NCBI GenBank assembly: GCA_963931925.1
Contig: OZ007570.1
Location: 47,321,317 to 47,385,316, forward strand
Direction of reading: 5' to 3'
Length of the DNA stretch: 64,000 nucleotides
Source: Onchidella celtica
Taxonomy: Eukaryota > Mollusca > Gastropoda > Systellommatophora > Onchidiidae
Within the stretch, counting starts at the first letter, position 1; every line of letters begins with the position of its first letter. The notes under the pieces are model-generated. The model ran no database searches. It was given only the letters and a program-made list of their open reading frames with translations, and was not told the DNA's origin. The translations under genes and the position numbers were made by a program. This document shows positions 1-12,359 of this stretch, in pieces.

Positions 1-195
1 CATTTGTCTTGTCACAAAATTTTTAAGAGATTTCCTGTGTGTTTATAAAAAAAAACAACTTAACTATGGTTAAATATAAGATATGCATGGATAGACCATA
101 GAATGATCATTTTTATGTAGACTTAAATGTGTGATAAAGTTGTATTTGGATAGACTTAGATAGTTTGTGACGTTACTGTGTCCATATACCTGCAG

Positions 196-3050
196 GATCC
201 CAAGTCAAGATTTCAGTCAGCTGTTGCTAGCACCTCCATGCAACATGTTGTCACAAATACCATGAGACGGGCTTCGTTAGATAAACAGCGGTCCTTGTCA
301 GTGTCCTCAACTTCATCAATGTCACCTGTTTCAACACCAGCTTCACCATTTTTTACCAAAACACCACCATCGACATTAACAACGACAAAAGAAGTTGGTG
401 AAGAAAGGTTTGAGCCATGTGAAGTTTCCTTAATCAAAATATGGAATGTGATTTTGAATTAATAGTCAAGTAGCACATATATAATCTGTATTTAATAATC
501 TCCCCATCTGGATCCATGAATGAACAATGAATACAACGAACTCGTCCATTACACGGGGAATGGTCTTCAACCAGTGTCAAATTTTCCATTTCAAGACAAG
601 AGAGCTTGGACAGACAGACAGTTTGTGATCGATCACAAGTGAATGAGATTAAACACAAAATGATTAAGTGAAAAGTATTTTTAGCAATTACAGACCCAGA
701 GTGTATGGCAACAGGCTCAGAGAAACAGTTGAATGTTTGAATATTCCTGCATTAATTTTCCATGACTTCTACTTTCTAACATAAATTGCAATGCACCCTA
801 TAATTCATTGATACACCCATACAGTTTGCTCATGGTAGGTATTCATAGCTGAATTGTTAATTCAGAAAATAACTTCTTATATTTGATTTTTTTTTTTTCT
901 GCAGCACACCTGAAAGTTCAGCAGACAAAACAGATGCAGCAAGAAAAATTTCGAAAGATGAAGAGGCTTTCAGAAAAGGGTATGAATATTTGAATAATGT
1001 TTTTGACTTGCTAGTCGAGTTTGTTAGTTGTTTTTCATTTATTCTCATATTGACATTTTGAGATTGTTATAGGTTTTACATAAATGAGTAAGCAACTTTA
1101 ATAATATGTTGGGAGACCTACATATGGCTGAAGAAAGATTATTGGGTGAGTTTCAAGGACTGAAAATAATATTTTTCTGTCATGTTGTCTGGGGACTTTA
1201 GAAGGAAATATCAATGACATCACCTCATTCTATGCAAGTTCAGTATCATAATTTTACAGTAGTTACCTTATGAACATTGATCTTTTCACTGATGTAATAA
1301 TATTAACTTCAGTGATCTTGGCTCTGTTGTTGATATATTTAATAATTCTAAAAGGTGAAATTGGAGTTTGAAACAGCGGCAAATTTCACTTGAGGTAATA
1401 AGAGCATAGATGACACAAACCATGTAATGTTACCGTGCCCTGAACTTTTCAGTTTTGAGGAGGGTTTGAAGACCAAGCTTTCGCAAGAATTGAATGAATT
1501 GAGAGAGCAGCAGAATACTATCAGTCATAACCTAGACCATGTCATGGACAAGGTGGACCAGTCACAGTTAGAAGATGAGGAATACTTTTCAAGGTTTGTC
1601 TAGACTGTGTGAGAAGAAAACTTGTAGCAATGGAGGGGATGGTCAGGTTTAAGTGATTTATGCGTGGCAAGTTTTTATGAGCATATCAGGTCACAATAGC
1701 ATCTGTCACATGATTTGATCAAAATGACTTCGTATGCCAACAGGACAATGTGGAACAAATATTGAAATGTTAGAAATTGAATGCAGTTGTCAGTGTTGTG
1801 TGTTTAGTTTGTCTTTGAGTGATGGCAGGTACAATATAAAATGAAAAAAAATATTGTATCTTTTTTCAAGGATACGTAGATATGCAAGTAAACCATTTAG
1901 AAATGTTGAGGGGAAAATATGAATTTTATTTGGCCAGTCTCTGTTTTTTTCATGGATGTTTTTTATAGCTTGATAACAGAGAATGTAAAATAATAGCTGA
2001 AAAAACATACACGTGCACACACACACACCCAAAACATAAACAGTGACTTCTCTTTGGAAAGCACTCCAAATCAATAGAGGCACTGACATATACATTCAGA
2101 AACCTGGTTTCAAAGAAGGTCTGCACAGTTTCTCTATTAAAATAGGCTGTTATGAGTTGCTAGTGGTCAGTATAATAATATGTCAAACCACTGAAAGTAA
2201 CTTTTACAAGTGCATCAGTAAATGCAAAATATAACACGGCAAGCTTAAAAGCTGTGCTATGTGGGCATCCCTCAACCACAGCCTCATCCATCCCTTTCTA
2301 CCCTCTCTACAGCTGTCTCAGAAACTGAAATAATTCCCAAAGCAAGCAGCAGGGCATTCCTGTGTTCTAATTTTAGCCACGAGCACGTCAAATAGTTTAA
2401 ATGAGCTGACAGCAGTGACCTACATATGACAGGAAATGTTCACATCACGGGTTATGTGCTCGTGAAAAAAAGGGATCGGAGACAGGCAGTCAGCAACACA
2501 AAGCAAACTCAAAATGAAAAACAAAACCAATTTTAAAAATCCAAACTTTCCACGATATTTGAAACCAACGTGCAAAACTTGGTTACTGCACGTGGCCTAA
2601 TGAAAAAGCCATTTGCGTTCAAAGGTGGAGAATTTGTGAATATGATGCAGCACTATACTCCAGAGAGCAAACACATCAACATTGCACCTAAGTTTTGTCA
2701 GTTGTGGTGATCAGTGGGAAGTCATGACAGAAAAATACATAAAGATCTATAATTAAAGTTGAAAGGGGTATAAACAGTTTCAAATTATGCTGATTAATAT
2801 GGGCATATTTACATTTTTATATTAAAACACATTTTATTCCTTTCTTTGCAGGCCATCCCGACTGGAGTCTGCTATAGCTCTTGCATCTACAGTTGGAGGT
2901 TACATCATTGAATATGACTGGAGGTCAAACAAGAAATTAATCCGCAATATCGCAGGAGTATTTTTAATCTTGCTTGCAATTCTTGTTGTGTTCCTGTCCC
3001 CACCTATTTCCACTGTAGATGTAAGACATTTTCCTAAACCACCGCAATAA
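196..3050 (+). CDS. Ser-rich coiled-coil protein with C-terminal membrane anchor, last four exons (5' end outside window)
   Basis: Four exons join in one frame with GT-AG borders: 196-407, 905-979, 1453-1593 and 2852-3050 (TAA at 3048-3050), giving 208 visible residues. Every junction is phase-consistent (2 nt carried over each time). The first exon follows a CAG acceptor in phase 0, so the N terminus lies left of the window. In order the protein shows a Ser/Thr/Pro-rich stretch (STSSMSPVSTPASPFF), a charged linker, a helical acidic segment likely to form a coiled coil (LSQELNELREQQN), then one hydrophobic segment (IAGVFLILLAILVVFL) about 20 residues from the end. This layout is that of a tail-anchored ER, Golgi or outer-mitochondrial membrane protein facing the cytosol; that location is inferred. 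A donor-like GTAAGA at 3019 could splice the last exon onward, so the C terminus after STVD is not certain. I do not recognise the family. Confidence 0.72.
2400..2645. repeat. Dispersed repeat family B, copy 1 (intronic)
   Basis: About 220 bp align in the same orientation with 13540-13765. Shared blocks include GTTCACA.CACGGGT.ATGT, GGGATCGGAG, AAAGCAAACT and TTCAAAGGTGGA.AATTTGTG. It lies in the last intron of the tail-anchored protein gene. No termini or coding potential were recognised. Confidence 0.7.
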
Positions 3051-4870
3051 GTACATATATATCGTATCTTGTGATTTGTGTAGACTCCTGTTGTGTAAAT
3101 GATAGTGGTATAAAATGTGTGCCTGGCTTGTACATATGGATGAATGCAACATATGTGTATGATATTGAATAATTGTGCAAACAACTGAATGTAACTATCC
3201 CTTATGGCATATGTTGGGAAACCTTACTTGAAGAGCAATGGATGTATTCTGTTCTACGCCATAGAAACAGAAAAAAAGGAGATTAGCAGCACATTGCACT
3301 GCAACCTGAAATGAATTGATCTCTTGTCATAACTACTTGATGCCTCTAGTGGAAGATCATGCCAAGATCTTTGAGATATCCAATTAGAATTTAAGGAAAG
3401 AAGGCTAAAATTGATAATGTGAGATTGGTCAGTCGAGACAGTGGTTAGGGTGTCCAGAGCAGCACCAATAAGGATGAGATTGTTTAGTCAAACAAGAAAC
3501 TGCCTTTTTTTTTTTTACACTTACTGTTTTCTTTTTGAATTGTCCTTCAGCTGCTCTATCAGTGAGCTAAATCATGTAGCAGTGATGCATTAGTGTGGCA
3601 GTTCTCTCAATGATGTATAGGACGGTGTCTGAAATTGGATCACTACGAAATTTTAAAAGACATCATCAACATAGCAGTTCTGGTAACGGAGTATGAACAG
3701 GATGTCATTTCATTTACAAGCAATGGCGTTAATTGACAACAGTAATATCTCTCAGTTTTTGCCATTTGTGCTGTTTTAAGGGTGAATGTCTTAAAGCAGA
3801 CTTATTTATATGTATTGAAACTCTTCTCCTGAAAATCATTTAGCTTCAGAAATTATCAGACACTTTGCTCTGCATCTGAAATTGAATGTGTATAATTATG
3901 AGAGGCTTAAACTCATCCATATTATTTTCAACAATCATTCATAGAATGTTATTTTTCTTTATGACTGCAGTGTAGTATTCACAGTTCAGCTGTAACACCA
4001 TGTCATAAAAACAAGACTGACAAATCGATCCACACAAAGCTGATTATCCCAGGCATTGACATCAGTGAAAGCAATTAACATCCAGTAAAAACTACAGTTG
4101 GTTTGTTTTCATGTATATAGATTTCAATGGAAATTATTGGCTGTTTCAATGAGCAAAGCAATAAATATATTGACAACGACTTTCAGTAACACAATGTGTC
4201 TAATCTTTAATTGGAGTTTTTACTGTTAGTGCATTTTATTGTAATTTTATCGTAATTTTATTAGCTCAGACGGTCAGTATTTATTTGTAAGTACAGCAAT
4301 TTTTTAGGTACATTCGTTGATCTTCTCCTGAGTCTATATAAACATTTTCGACACAATGTTGATGATGACTTGCTTCTACGGATAAGATTATTGCCATTCT
4401 GCTGAAGAAAGTTTTCTTGAAAAATGATCTATCTTGATTAAAAGTAAATTTCTTTGAAAAGTTTTTTTTTTTTTAACCATTCTTTGATGTATGGGCCAAG
4501 AACTGTGTGAATCAGAAATGTATAATATTTATGTCAGTGTGCTTTGGACATGCACTAAAGATGTGTACCACTGTTACAACTGTTACTATTAAGCAATAAT
4601 TTGTTCAAGGCTTTTCTTTTTCTGTAAAAGTTGTGGTTAAATTTTGAAAAATATTTATACGCTTATCAATGGAAAGTAAGCGTAACACCAGCACTGATTT
4701 TACTGGAAGCTGTGTATCTTTTGATGTCTATGAAGCTTCTTGTGTAGTCATATCTGTATGTTGGTTTGTTTCTATTTTGTTTATTTAGTTTTGAAGTTCT
4801 CATGAGCTGGTGTGCTTGTATCAGATAATTTTTGTAAAACTGAAGAAATTAAAATCCAACTTAATTTCAT
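3051..4870 (+). other. Probable 3' UTR of the tail-anchored protein gene
   Basis: No exon-like reading frame is seen here. An AATAAA at 4160-4165 and an ATTAAA at 4848-4853, followed by T-rich sequence, are possible polyadenylation signals for the gene ending at 3050. Which one is used cannot be told from sequence alone. Confidence 0.4.
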
Positions 4871-5331
4871 TCTATTCTTTGTTTGTTTCCACAATGTATT
4901 TTTTTTTCTTGTACCCATTTTCTAGTTAATAATTCAACCCGTGTAAAACTACTGGGCATTTTGTCCTAATTCTCTGAGAATATGATCCAATAATTTTCTT
5001 GTCTGGGTTAAGTGCATTCAATTTTACACATCAACCACCTCCTTGAATGAAAAATTGCTTGTTGGGAGAGAGAGTACTTTTGTTCAGTTAAATGTTGTTT
5101 GCTCTTAGGTAGATTATAAATTAGGGTCATGTTGGGCATTATCTTAGATAAAACTCCTCTGCTCCATATGACAGCATGAGTCATGTGTCAAATCCTTTCA
5201 TTCTTGTGCTGTTTGGTAATACAGGTACAACAGGATTTGTCTCAAGAAATGTTTTTGTGATCTATGAGAGCAAGCTAAAGAAGCAGTATTATAAAGTGCA
5301 TTTCGTTGGTGTAATTCTCTAAGCCGTCTAA

Positions 5332-6049
5332 GAGTGCAAACAGAGTTAGCCCCTCGCCAGCCCGTTCCTGTGCCGTCGCCGTTCCAGCGTAAAAAACAGG
5401 TTGTCACTGGAACGGCGGCGTACTGGGTGGCAAAATGTTTACACCCATCCCGTGCCCGTTCCAGCCCCGTCAGGCAACTTGGGAACATGAATGGCAGCCG
5501 AGATCTTGACGATTTTGTATTGTTTAAAAAAGAGACGTTGTTATAGTAGGCAAAGATATTGGGTTCATAGAATCCACCAACGGAGAGAAACCTACGGGGA
5601 GTTCCACCACCTTGTAGATGGAGTTTTGAATGATGGGGAGAAGTGCTTATCTTACTTTCGAATGAAACCAAGCACTTTTTACTTGCTGCAAGATTTGATA
5701 GGACCCTATATCACCCTTCCATTTTTGGTTGATTAAAACTCTGTTTGAATAATCATTGTCTCCTTTATCATAAAGAACCTGTCTTTTTCTTACAGCCTCT
5801 ATCAAAGCTTCCACCCCCTATCGTGTTTCGTTACTTGAATAAAGAGAGAAAAAACGGTTCCAGGCTGGCCGAATTTTAGTGCAGCACTAAACTGAAAACT
5901 CCAGCGAAATGACGGGTGAGGCACGGGTTTTCGCGCTGGGTTTAAAACGGCGCCACTGCAACCGGCGTAGAGCAATTCATATTACGTAAAATTTAGACCC
6001 GTCGTTTCGCTGGAAATAAAACGGCGACGGGCTAACTCTGTTCGTACTC
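5332..6049 (+). mobile_element. PIF/Harbinger-type DNA transposon, internally deleted, TAA target duplication
   Basis: The ends are inverted repeats: GAGTGCAAACAGAGTTAGCC at 5332 and, on the other strand, GAGTACGAACAGAGTTAGCC ending at 6049, with 2 mismatches in 20. TAA flanks both sides (5329-5331 and 6050-6052), the 3-bp TWA duplication typical of PIF/Harbinger. Subterminal motifs rich in CGCC, CCGTTCC and CAGCG occur near both ends. Inside is a HARBI1-like N-terminal fragment at 5491-5736. At 718 bp the element is far shorter than autonomous members (usually 3-5 kb) and must be non-autonomous. It lies just downstream of the tail-anchored protein gene. Confidence 0.85.
5491..5736 (+). pseudogene. 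HARBI1-like transposase N-terminal fragment
   Basis: The reading frame contains YWVHRIHQRRETYGEFHHLV and FRMKPSTFYLLQDLIGPYI. This pattern (W-x-R/H at the start, then a FRM..S.F..LL..I.P.I block) is the usual N-terminal region of HARBI1-like DDE transposases. The catalytic DDE domain is absent, as the frame stops at 5736 and the element ends 313 bp later. The fragment therefore cannot be an active transposase. The family call rests on the motif plus the element's TAA duplication and inverted ends. Confidence 0.75.
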
Positions 6050-6052
6050 TAA

Positions 6053-7075
6053 CTTCACTGTTTGTGGACCAATCTTTCTTGTTCCAAAATGAATCTACAA
6101 CATCTATTACATGTCCTAACGAAGATTATTGGACCACTGTTGCTACTCGAAACTAACATTTCTCGAAGCAAATACCCAATGACCCAATTCCATCCAGTGA
6201 AGGAAATAAATAGTTTTTTTTCTCTCCTGTAAAATTTTGTAAAAAGCACTTAAACGGTTAGAGAATTAACACCGACGATTTATTTTGTGTTTTATTTCCT
6301 TATGGAGATGTTGGAAAGCACCTGGAAGGAGAATGCATTATAAACACCTGTAAATGCTGTAAATAATTCGTCTCATTTTGTCCGGTGTATCGCTATTCAA
6401 TTCCTGTACAGATGTATAATCCAAACTGTCCTCCGATAAGGCTGTCAGTAATCTTGAGCACAGTATTTATTATGATATGGTTGAAGAATCGATTGCTTAC
6501 TTCTGGGTGAATACAGTCTGAGAAAGTGGACATTTGTAAACTCCACATTTGTAATCATGCAATATCTCTTCCACTCCCCCCTCCTCCTCCCTTTCCCCCC
6601 TCCCCCACCAAACTCCTGCATTCAGCTAAACTGTGATACCAGTGTATATTATGCAATGTCTTTGTCAGTCAGTATCTACTTCTAGCTGATTTATAAATAT
6701 GTTCAGTGTGTTATTAATCATTTTTGTGAACTTAAAGCTTGTTGTCCTGTTGTTTTTCTTTCTTTTTGACTTCCAAGGTGATGAACAGCCTTTTATAATG
6801 CCATCAAGTAATCCTAGGCTCTCCAGGTTAAACTAAAGATTTCAAGAGCTGTTGATACATTTTAATAAATGTGAGTTGCCAAAAAATGCAGACATATTTT
6901 ATGGAATAAATTGAAGTATGGCAGTTGTTCTAATACTTGTTTTATTTTTGTGTTTTGTATGTTACTGTAGTGTATGGTCAACCTGTACCTGTCCACAAAA
7001 CACATCTGAAGAGCATTGAGGAAATATAAAAACCACAGAAAAAATGTGAGGTGCAGCAAGGCTTAAAGCAAAGTC
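6053..7075. other. Intergenic, nothing recognised
   Basis: This stretch is AT-rich with a C-rich run near 6577-6605. I saw no exon-like frame, repeat boundary or RNA gene. Confidence 0.4.
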
Positions 7076-7242
7076 AAAAACTGGCAAAAAGAAAAAGCCC
7101 TATGCAGCAAAGCCTCCCTTAAGAAATAGTACCTGAATGAGACAATATTGTCTTCCCTTTTTCTTTGTGTTTTATTGGATTATTCCTTATGCGAGGCTTT
7201 GCTACATCCAACTTTTTAGATTTGCCAGTTTTTGAAGAGCAT
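7076..7242. mobile_element. Hairpin MITE (about 165 bp)
   Basis: The two halves are long imperfect inverted repeats. The left arm begins CAAAAACTGGCAAA and includes GCAGCAAAGCCTC; the right arm has GAGGCTTTGCTAC and ends TTTGCCAGTTTTTG. Arms of about 54 bp pair across a T-rich centre, so the element can fold into one hairpin. A related left arm lies at 45216-45280 (GCAAAAAGAAAAAG, GTAGCGAAGCCCTG). No clear target duplication was found, so the superfamily is unknown. Confidence 0.65.
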
Positions 7243-8460
7243 AGTTCAAGAACCCTGTAAATGAACTTGAAGTTACAGCAAGTTTTTATCTTGTCTTCCT
7301 CCAGGGGCTATGATAAACCAACCAAAATTGGATTTTATTTAGAATATGCAATCATTTCTTCGGTCTCAAAGGTTCAGTTATTGACTGGGGTTTCATTTTT
7401 TTTTTTTTCATTTTAACTTAACATGGAAAACTTTAATCTTAATGCTGGGTACAGTTTTTTATTACAAATACATACAGTAAAAGATGAAAATAATGGTTAT
7501 GATTTCAGTTTGTTAAACTTTATGTCATGCCAAACTGTAACGGAGAAAGTTAACCATTGTAATGTAAGAGCTTTGTCAAATTGTTAGTCAAGTTCTGGAT
7601 TCTACTAAAGTAGATCTGAACAGCTCATACTTGCTAAGATTTTGCAATTCTCATTCCACTACACAGTATTCTGCTGCAATTGCTGAAGAGCAAGACTGCA
7701 TAAAATGATCCACTGTTAAATGACCATGAAAGTTGAAATAAATTCTGCACTTCACTGTTAGCTTCCTTTCATAATGTGTGAAGTATTATTTAAGAGGGTA
7801 GGCATTTTAATTGCATTAAGACTTCTTTGCTAACACTGTTGATTTCAAGGGAAGTCAAAATTGATCTGATAAATAACATTGGTTTCTTCATTCGGCCAAT
7901 GACATAATAATACAATACAGAGAGATCAGAGTAATGATAATGCATTTCAAAATAGTCCAAGTATTTGACAAAAGACAAATAAATATACTGTATAGATAAG
8001 ACTTACTAAGACTACATTACTGATATTTTGGAAGTAGACGTGGACAGACTGACACGATATTATATTTTTTTTCATTATAAACATTGGTGGATTACTTAAT
8101 ATACAGTTGTGATTGTACGAAATTGAAGCAAACAGGTAATGTAGCCTAGGTAATGATCCAAAAAACGTTAGAGGAGATTTTGTTGACTGTATCAACAATA
8201 ATTATAATTGATCCACTTGAATGAACCTATCAATGCCCAGTGTGATTCACTCACTTCTATATGGCCGATTTTCAGAGGGCCCATGAAAAGAAGTTTTAAT
8301 CAGTTTTTTTTTTGTCTTTTTAAAGTTTTTTTTTTTTTTTTGCTTAAAGAAGTGAGAGAAGAGAATGGATGCGATTCGAAAAAAAAAAAAAAATTCTAAG
8401 TGTCTTGTGACATCTTGCAGTATTCTTGCACTGCATAAATTTCACGAGCAGAGAAATAAT
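7243..8460. other. Intergenic, nothing recognised
   Basis: AT-rich sequence with poly-T and poly-A runs near 8305-8395. No supported gene or repeat boundary. Confidence 0.4.
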
Positions 8461-8465
8461 GAGTG

Positions 8466-8612
8466 CGCCCCCCCCCCCCACACCCTTTTTTTTGTTGTTG
8501 TTACAGTTAATGATCTGTGTGTTGCCCCCTCTCTCACTCTCCCTGTCTCTCTCTCTGTGTCTGTCTCTCTCTATCTCTCGACTCTCCCTGTCTCTCTCCC
8601 TGTCTCTCGCTC

Positions 8613-8657
<45 letters not shown>

Positions 8658-8672
8658 ATCTCCCTTTCCCTG
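8466..8672. repeat. C-run followed by (CT)n microsatellite
   Basis: A C-run at 8468-8479 and an imperfect CT/CTGT tract at 8529-8671. Overlapping open frames on both strands are simply Ser/Leu or Arg/Glu runs from this low-complexity sequence and are not genes. Confidence 0.9.
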
Positions 8673-8940
8673 TAATGTGCCACAAAACAACAACAACAAA
8701 AACCCAAGCTTGTAAGTCGCCTCGTCTGAAGGAGCATGCAGCTCACGTAGAAGATGAAAGGCAACGAAACGAAAGCAGACAAAAACATATGACTTGAATT
8801 TTAAATTGTTCTTTTCTAAATAATTGGCAGTCATGAATTAAAAAGATACAGTTTAATGTGGGTCACAGACGGACCATGTCACTTATAAAGAAAAATTTGT
8901 TGGGGGGGGGGGGGGGTTAATAAAATCAGGTGAAAAAAAA

Positions 8941-9000
8941 TGGGGGCCAACAGCCTTCGGCTAAGGTTCGGCTGCTGGCCCCCGAGAAACCAAAGAACTT
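8941..9000. repeat. Stem-loop repeat with GGGGGCCAACAGC core, copy 1
   Basis: GGGGGCCAACAGC and GCTGCTGGCCCCC form an inverted pair, followed by GAGAAACCAAAGA. The same motif with the same right-hand tail recurs at 24440-24485, so this is a small dispersed repeat. Flanking poly-A and poly-G runs make boundaries unclear. Confidence 0.55.
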
Positions 9001-9407
9001 TCCAGTGCAGGGTGAGAGGGAAGGAAAGAGGGAGAAAGAGAGAAGTGGGTCTATTTGCGAAGCTCCACACCACAGTGTAAGGTGAGTCACGAGAAAACTT
9101 AATCGCTCACCATTAAGCACCCCCCCCCCTTTCTACATGCCCGAGAGAGAGAGAGAGAGTGTGAGGGAGAGAGAAAAGGAGAGAGGAGTGGCTTTACTTG
9201 CGAAGCTCCTCAGTGCAAGGTGTGTCATGAGAAAACTATGAACCGCTCACCATAAGCCCCACCCCACCCCTCCCTCACATGTCCAAAGACATGCTCACAA
9301 GTACGTTTTATCAGCTCACTTTGTTTAATGTGTTGCACAGAATCCCTGCAGTTCAGGGTCGTCACTTTGAATGTTTTAAAGGATGAATGCCCGTCCACTC
9401 ATTAACT

Positions 9408-9660
9408 TAGTTTCACAACTTCAGACTAAGTCAGGTGTGTTGCTCACGTGGAATTTACTCTAAGCAAAGGTGATGGGGTGTTTCAAACCATGATGGATTA
9501 CCTTATTTGCAGTGTTAAATAAGCTACAAGTTACTTTGAAACCGTTCCTTACAAGGTGAAGTCCATGAGGATCTACGACTGTATTAATTGTACAAGGTGA
9601 GGAGGTAAATATTCCATTGAGCAATCGTTTGACTGCCAGTTTGTCAATGGTAATACCGTA
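9408..9660. repeat. Dispersed repeat family A, copy 1
   Basis: About 245 bp match 18549-18795 at high identity in the same orientation, from CAACTTCAGACTAAGTCAGG to GCCAGTTTGTCAATGGTAAT. The other copy has about 10 extra bases in the middle (CAGTACCAGT). No coding frame and no inverted ends; superfamily unknown. Confidence 0.8.
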
Positions 9661-11365
9661 GACGTGTAAACCGTGTAATAATTAAATAAATAAACATACA
9701 GACAAATAGAGTGATCGTGGGGTGGGGGGTGGGGGGGAGCTAGTTAACAAGTTATAAGCCTCTAATAAGTGTAAATTTGGTTACGTGATCTTTTAATTTC
9801 TTTCTCTCTCTCTCCTCTCTCTCTCTCTCTTTCTTTCTCCCCGTCTCTTTCTCCTCTCCTCCTATCTCCCCCGTCTCTCTGTACCTCCACTTTAAATATT
9901 TTCACACAGAATGCTGAACTGTTGACTACCGCTGATTTCATCCTCGGCCTCCCCCTCTCCCATGCCTAAACCCCTCGATATTTTTCAAGCATAGTTCAGA
10001 TTGTTTCGTTAGTCTTAGTTTGGATGCAACTAATAGTTTCAAAATACTGTGAAAATAGTGTTCTGAAACGAAAGTAACACAGGCATTATGTCGAACTTTC
10101 CATATGGCTGAAATGGCACTAATACTGATCGCAGATGTTGGATTTAGAGACAAGGTAGGCACTGTTGTCTCTGACTACGTATAACTTTATTGTTATTATT
10201 ATTATTATTATTTTAAACTGAAGCATGAACATACTAATTTTTGTTGGAGTCTTTGTCTATAAAATACATAAATTTCTCTGTTTCATACCCAGGAGGGAAT
10301 AGATCTATTAGATTTTGAGACAAGGTGAGCGTTACTGACGAAAATAATGAAATGGTTATATTTTCTGTCACCGGCTGATTATAGGCTTAGCCTTACTACT
10401 TTGACAATAATTGGCTCTTCTTCATAGTTTAGATTCTTCCATTGGCCAGTTTAAGCTAACGAGTGGATAACAGAATCTCCAGCGATTTATACTTCCTTTT
10501 GTGATGGCCAATTGGCATAGAATGATGGTGGTTTGATTTAACTTCCCATAAAGTTCACCATATTTATAGCTTATGATTAATACATTATTATGTAACTCGT
10601 ATAACTGATAAAGGGAAGGAATCCGGGAAAACAGCCCTACTTGAAGGGAAAAAGCCATTAACTCCCTTCCATTAAACAAAAAAATGTGCCCCTTCTCATC
10701 TGTTTTATCTTATTCTGTTACTTTTTAAAACTTAATAAAATGTGTGTACCAGTAAAAGATAAATAAAAAATAGGGGCACAACAAGCACAGATCGAGCTCC
10801 TTCAGATAACTAAACAATCTAACAATGTTGACGTTGTCGCCTCCCAGCCGATAACCCTATGGATGTCCCACGCTTAGGAATAATGTCAAGTTCGCACATT
10901 GGAATGACATCGTTCCTATGTAGATCCTCTGGTTATGACATTGTTCTGACATCAGTTTGATGTAGGGAATCCAGTCCTATGGTAATCCTACCTACTAACT
11001 GTACAGAAATCCTATACAACGCTGCATCTGATTAACATAGGGATGCTGGCTAGGCTTAGCTCGATTTTCTGTAGGATCCAGGTCTAATGGGAAGAGTTCC
11101 TGATGACTTTGAACTCTTACAATTCTTTGCAAACTGCCCCAATATTTCTTTTTATTTCTGGTTAAAAGAGTAAGCAGTGGGGTCAGCGATTGGTAACAGG
11201 GATAAAGGCAGGCTTAGAAATTGGTTTAGTGTTAGCTTTAGGGATTGACTGGGTGGTCTGAATGTCCAGAACTCTTCATGTTCCAATTATTTTGGTGCTG
11301 TGATGGCAGTGCAGTTGTTAAAAAGAATGCACAGTACACTAAAAGCCCAGATTATGATGTAAGTA
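9661..11365. other. Intergenic, simple repeats only
   Basis: A (CT)n tract at about 9800-9880, a short (ATT)n at 10190-10212 and G-runs near 9720-9737. No exon-like frame or transposon boundary was supported. Confidence 0.45.
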
Positions 11366-12358
11366 TAAGTGATCAAAGTATTTTGAATAATTTTATGTTC
11401 TAGTTTGTAATGTGCTCAAGTAATCTTAACTCTTTATTTTTTTTAAAAGTTCAATTAAATAGTATAATTTGATGCCATCTCTACCGAACATTTTCAAGTG
11501 TAGTATTTAGAATATTTTACAACATATCCTTTGTGCGGTGTTTACTAAAATAGTTAGCTTCGTTTGTAAACCGGAACAAAGTGTAATCCTGTCTGGCTAT
11601 CGCTTGTGGGTGTGCCTTAAGAAAGGGCAATAGTCTATCACCTCTTTGAATCTTCTAGCACAAGTTCTATGAAGCTTGCATTCATGAATTCTCACATGTA
11701 GATAGCATGCATCTTATTTAATGCACAGTTTTAATTTCTGGTTGATTAAGAAAATAACATTCTGTTACAAGGCTTTGAAAAGAGAAACACATACAGCCCA
11801 CCCGAACAACTGATGCCAGGTTTCACTAGTGTTCATAAATTATGTGTGATAAATGAGGTGGATCGCTGTTCCTTCATGTAAGTGATCAAAGTATTTTGAG
11901 TCATTTCATGTTCTAATTTCTACAGAGGTCAAGTAACATCAACTCTTTAGTTTTTTAAAAGTTCAGTTCATAGAATAATTTTGATGCCAACTGGACAATA
12001 CATGTTCAAGTGTGGTTTTTAGAATGTTTTACAACATATTCTTTATCCAGCTGTTCCAGAAAAAAGTGTATCGGTCGTAGTTTGGTTGGTGTTTATTAAA
12101 ATAATTAGCTTCATTTGGCCAACTGGAACAAAGCATAGTCCCATCTGGCGGTCACTTGTGACTGTATCGTAAAAAAAATGGAATGACTTATTTCCACTTT
12201 GAATCTTCGTATGTAATTTCTATGAAGCTTACATACTTAAATTCACATATGTAGATAGCACATGTTTTATCTAATGCCCAGTTTTAATTTCTGGTTGATT
12301 GACGAAATAACATTCTGTTTCAAGGCAGACCACCCGGCCAAATGACGCCTGGTTTCTG
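11366..12358. repeat. Diverged tandem duplication, two units, period about 513 bp
   Basis: Unit 1 starts at 11366 and unit 2 at 11879, both with TAAGTGATCAAAGTATTTTG. Further matching blocks in the same order are TTTTAAAAGTTCA, TTAGAAT.TTTTACAACATAT, TTTCTATGAAGCTT, TTTTAATTTCTGGTTGATT and AATAACATTCTGTT. Units end near GATGCCAGGTTTC (about 11825) and GACGCCTGGTTTC (about 12355). Small indels separate them, so the duplication is not recent. No coding potential. Confidence 0.85.
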
Positions 12359-12359
12359 G

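Noticed and set aside
5198-5671. 157-codon minus-strand ORF
   Set aside because: It crosses the Harbinger element's left boundary and is antisense to the recognisable transposase fragment.
8365-8834. Overlapping frames rich in Ser/Leu and Arg/Glu on both strands
   Set aside because: Produced by the (CT)n microsatellite, not genes.
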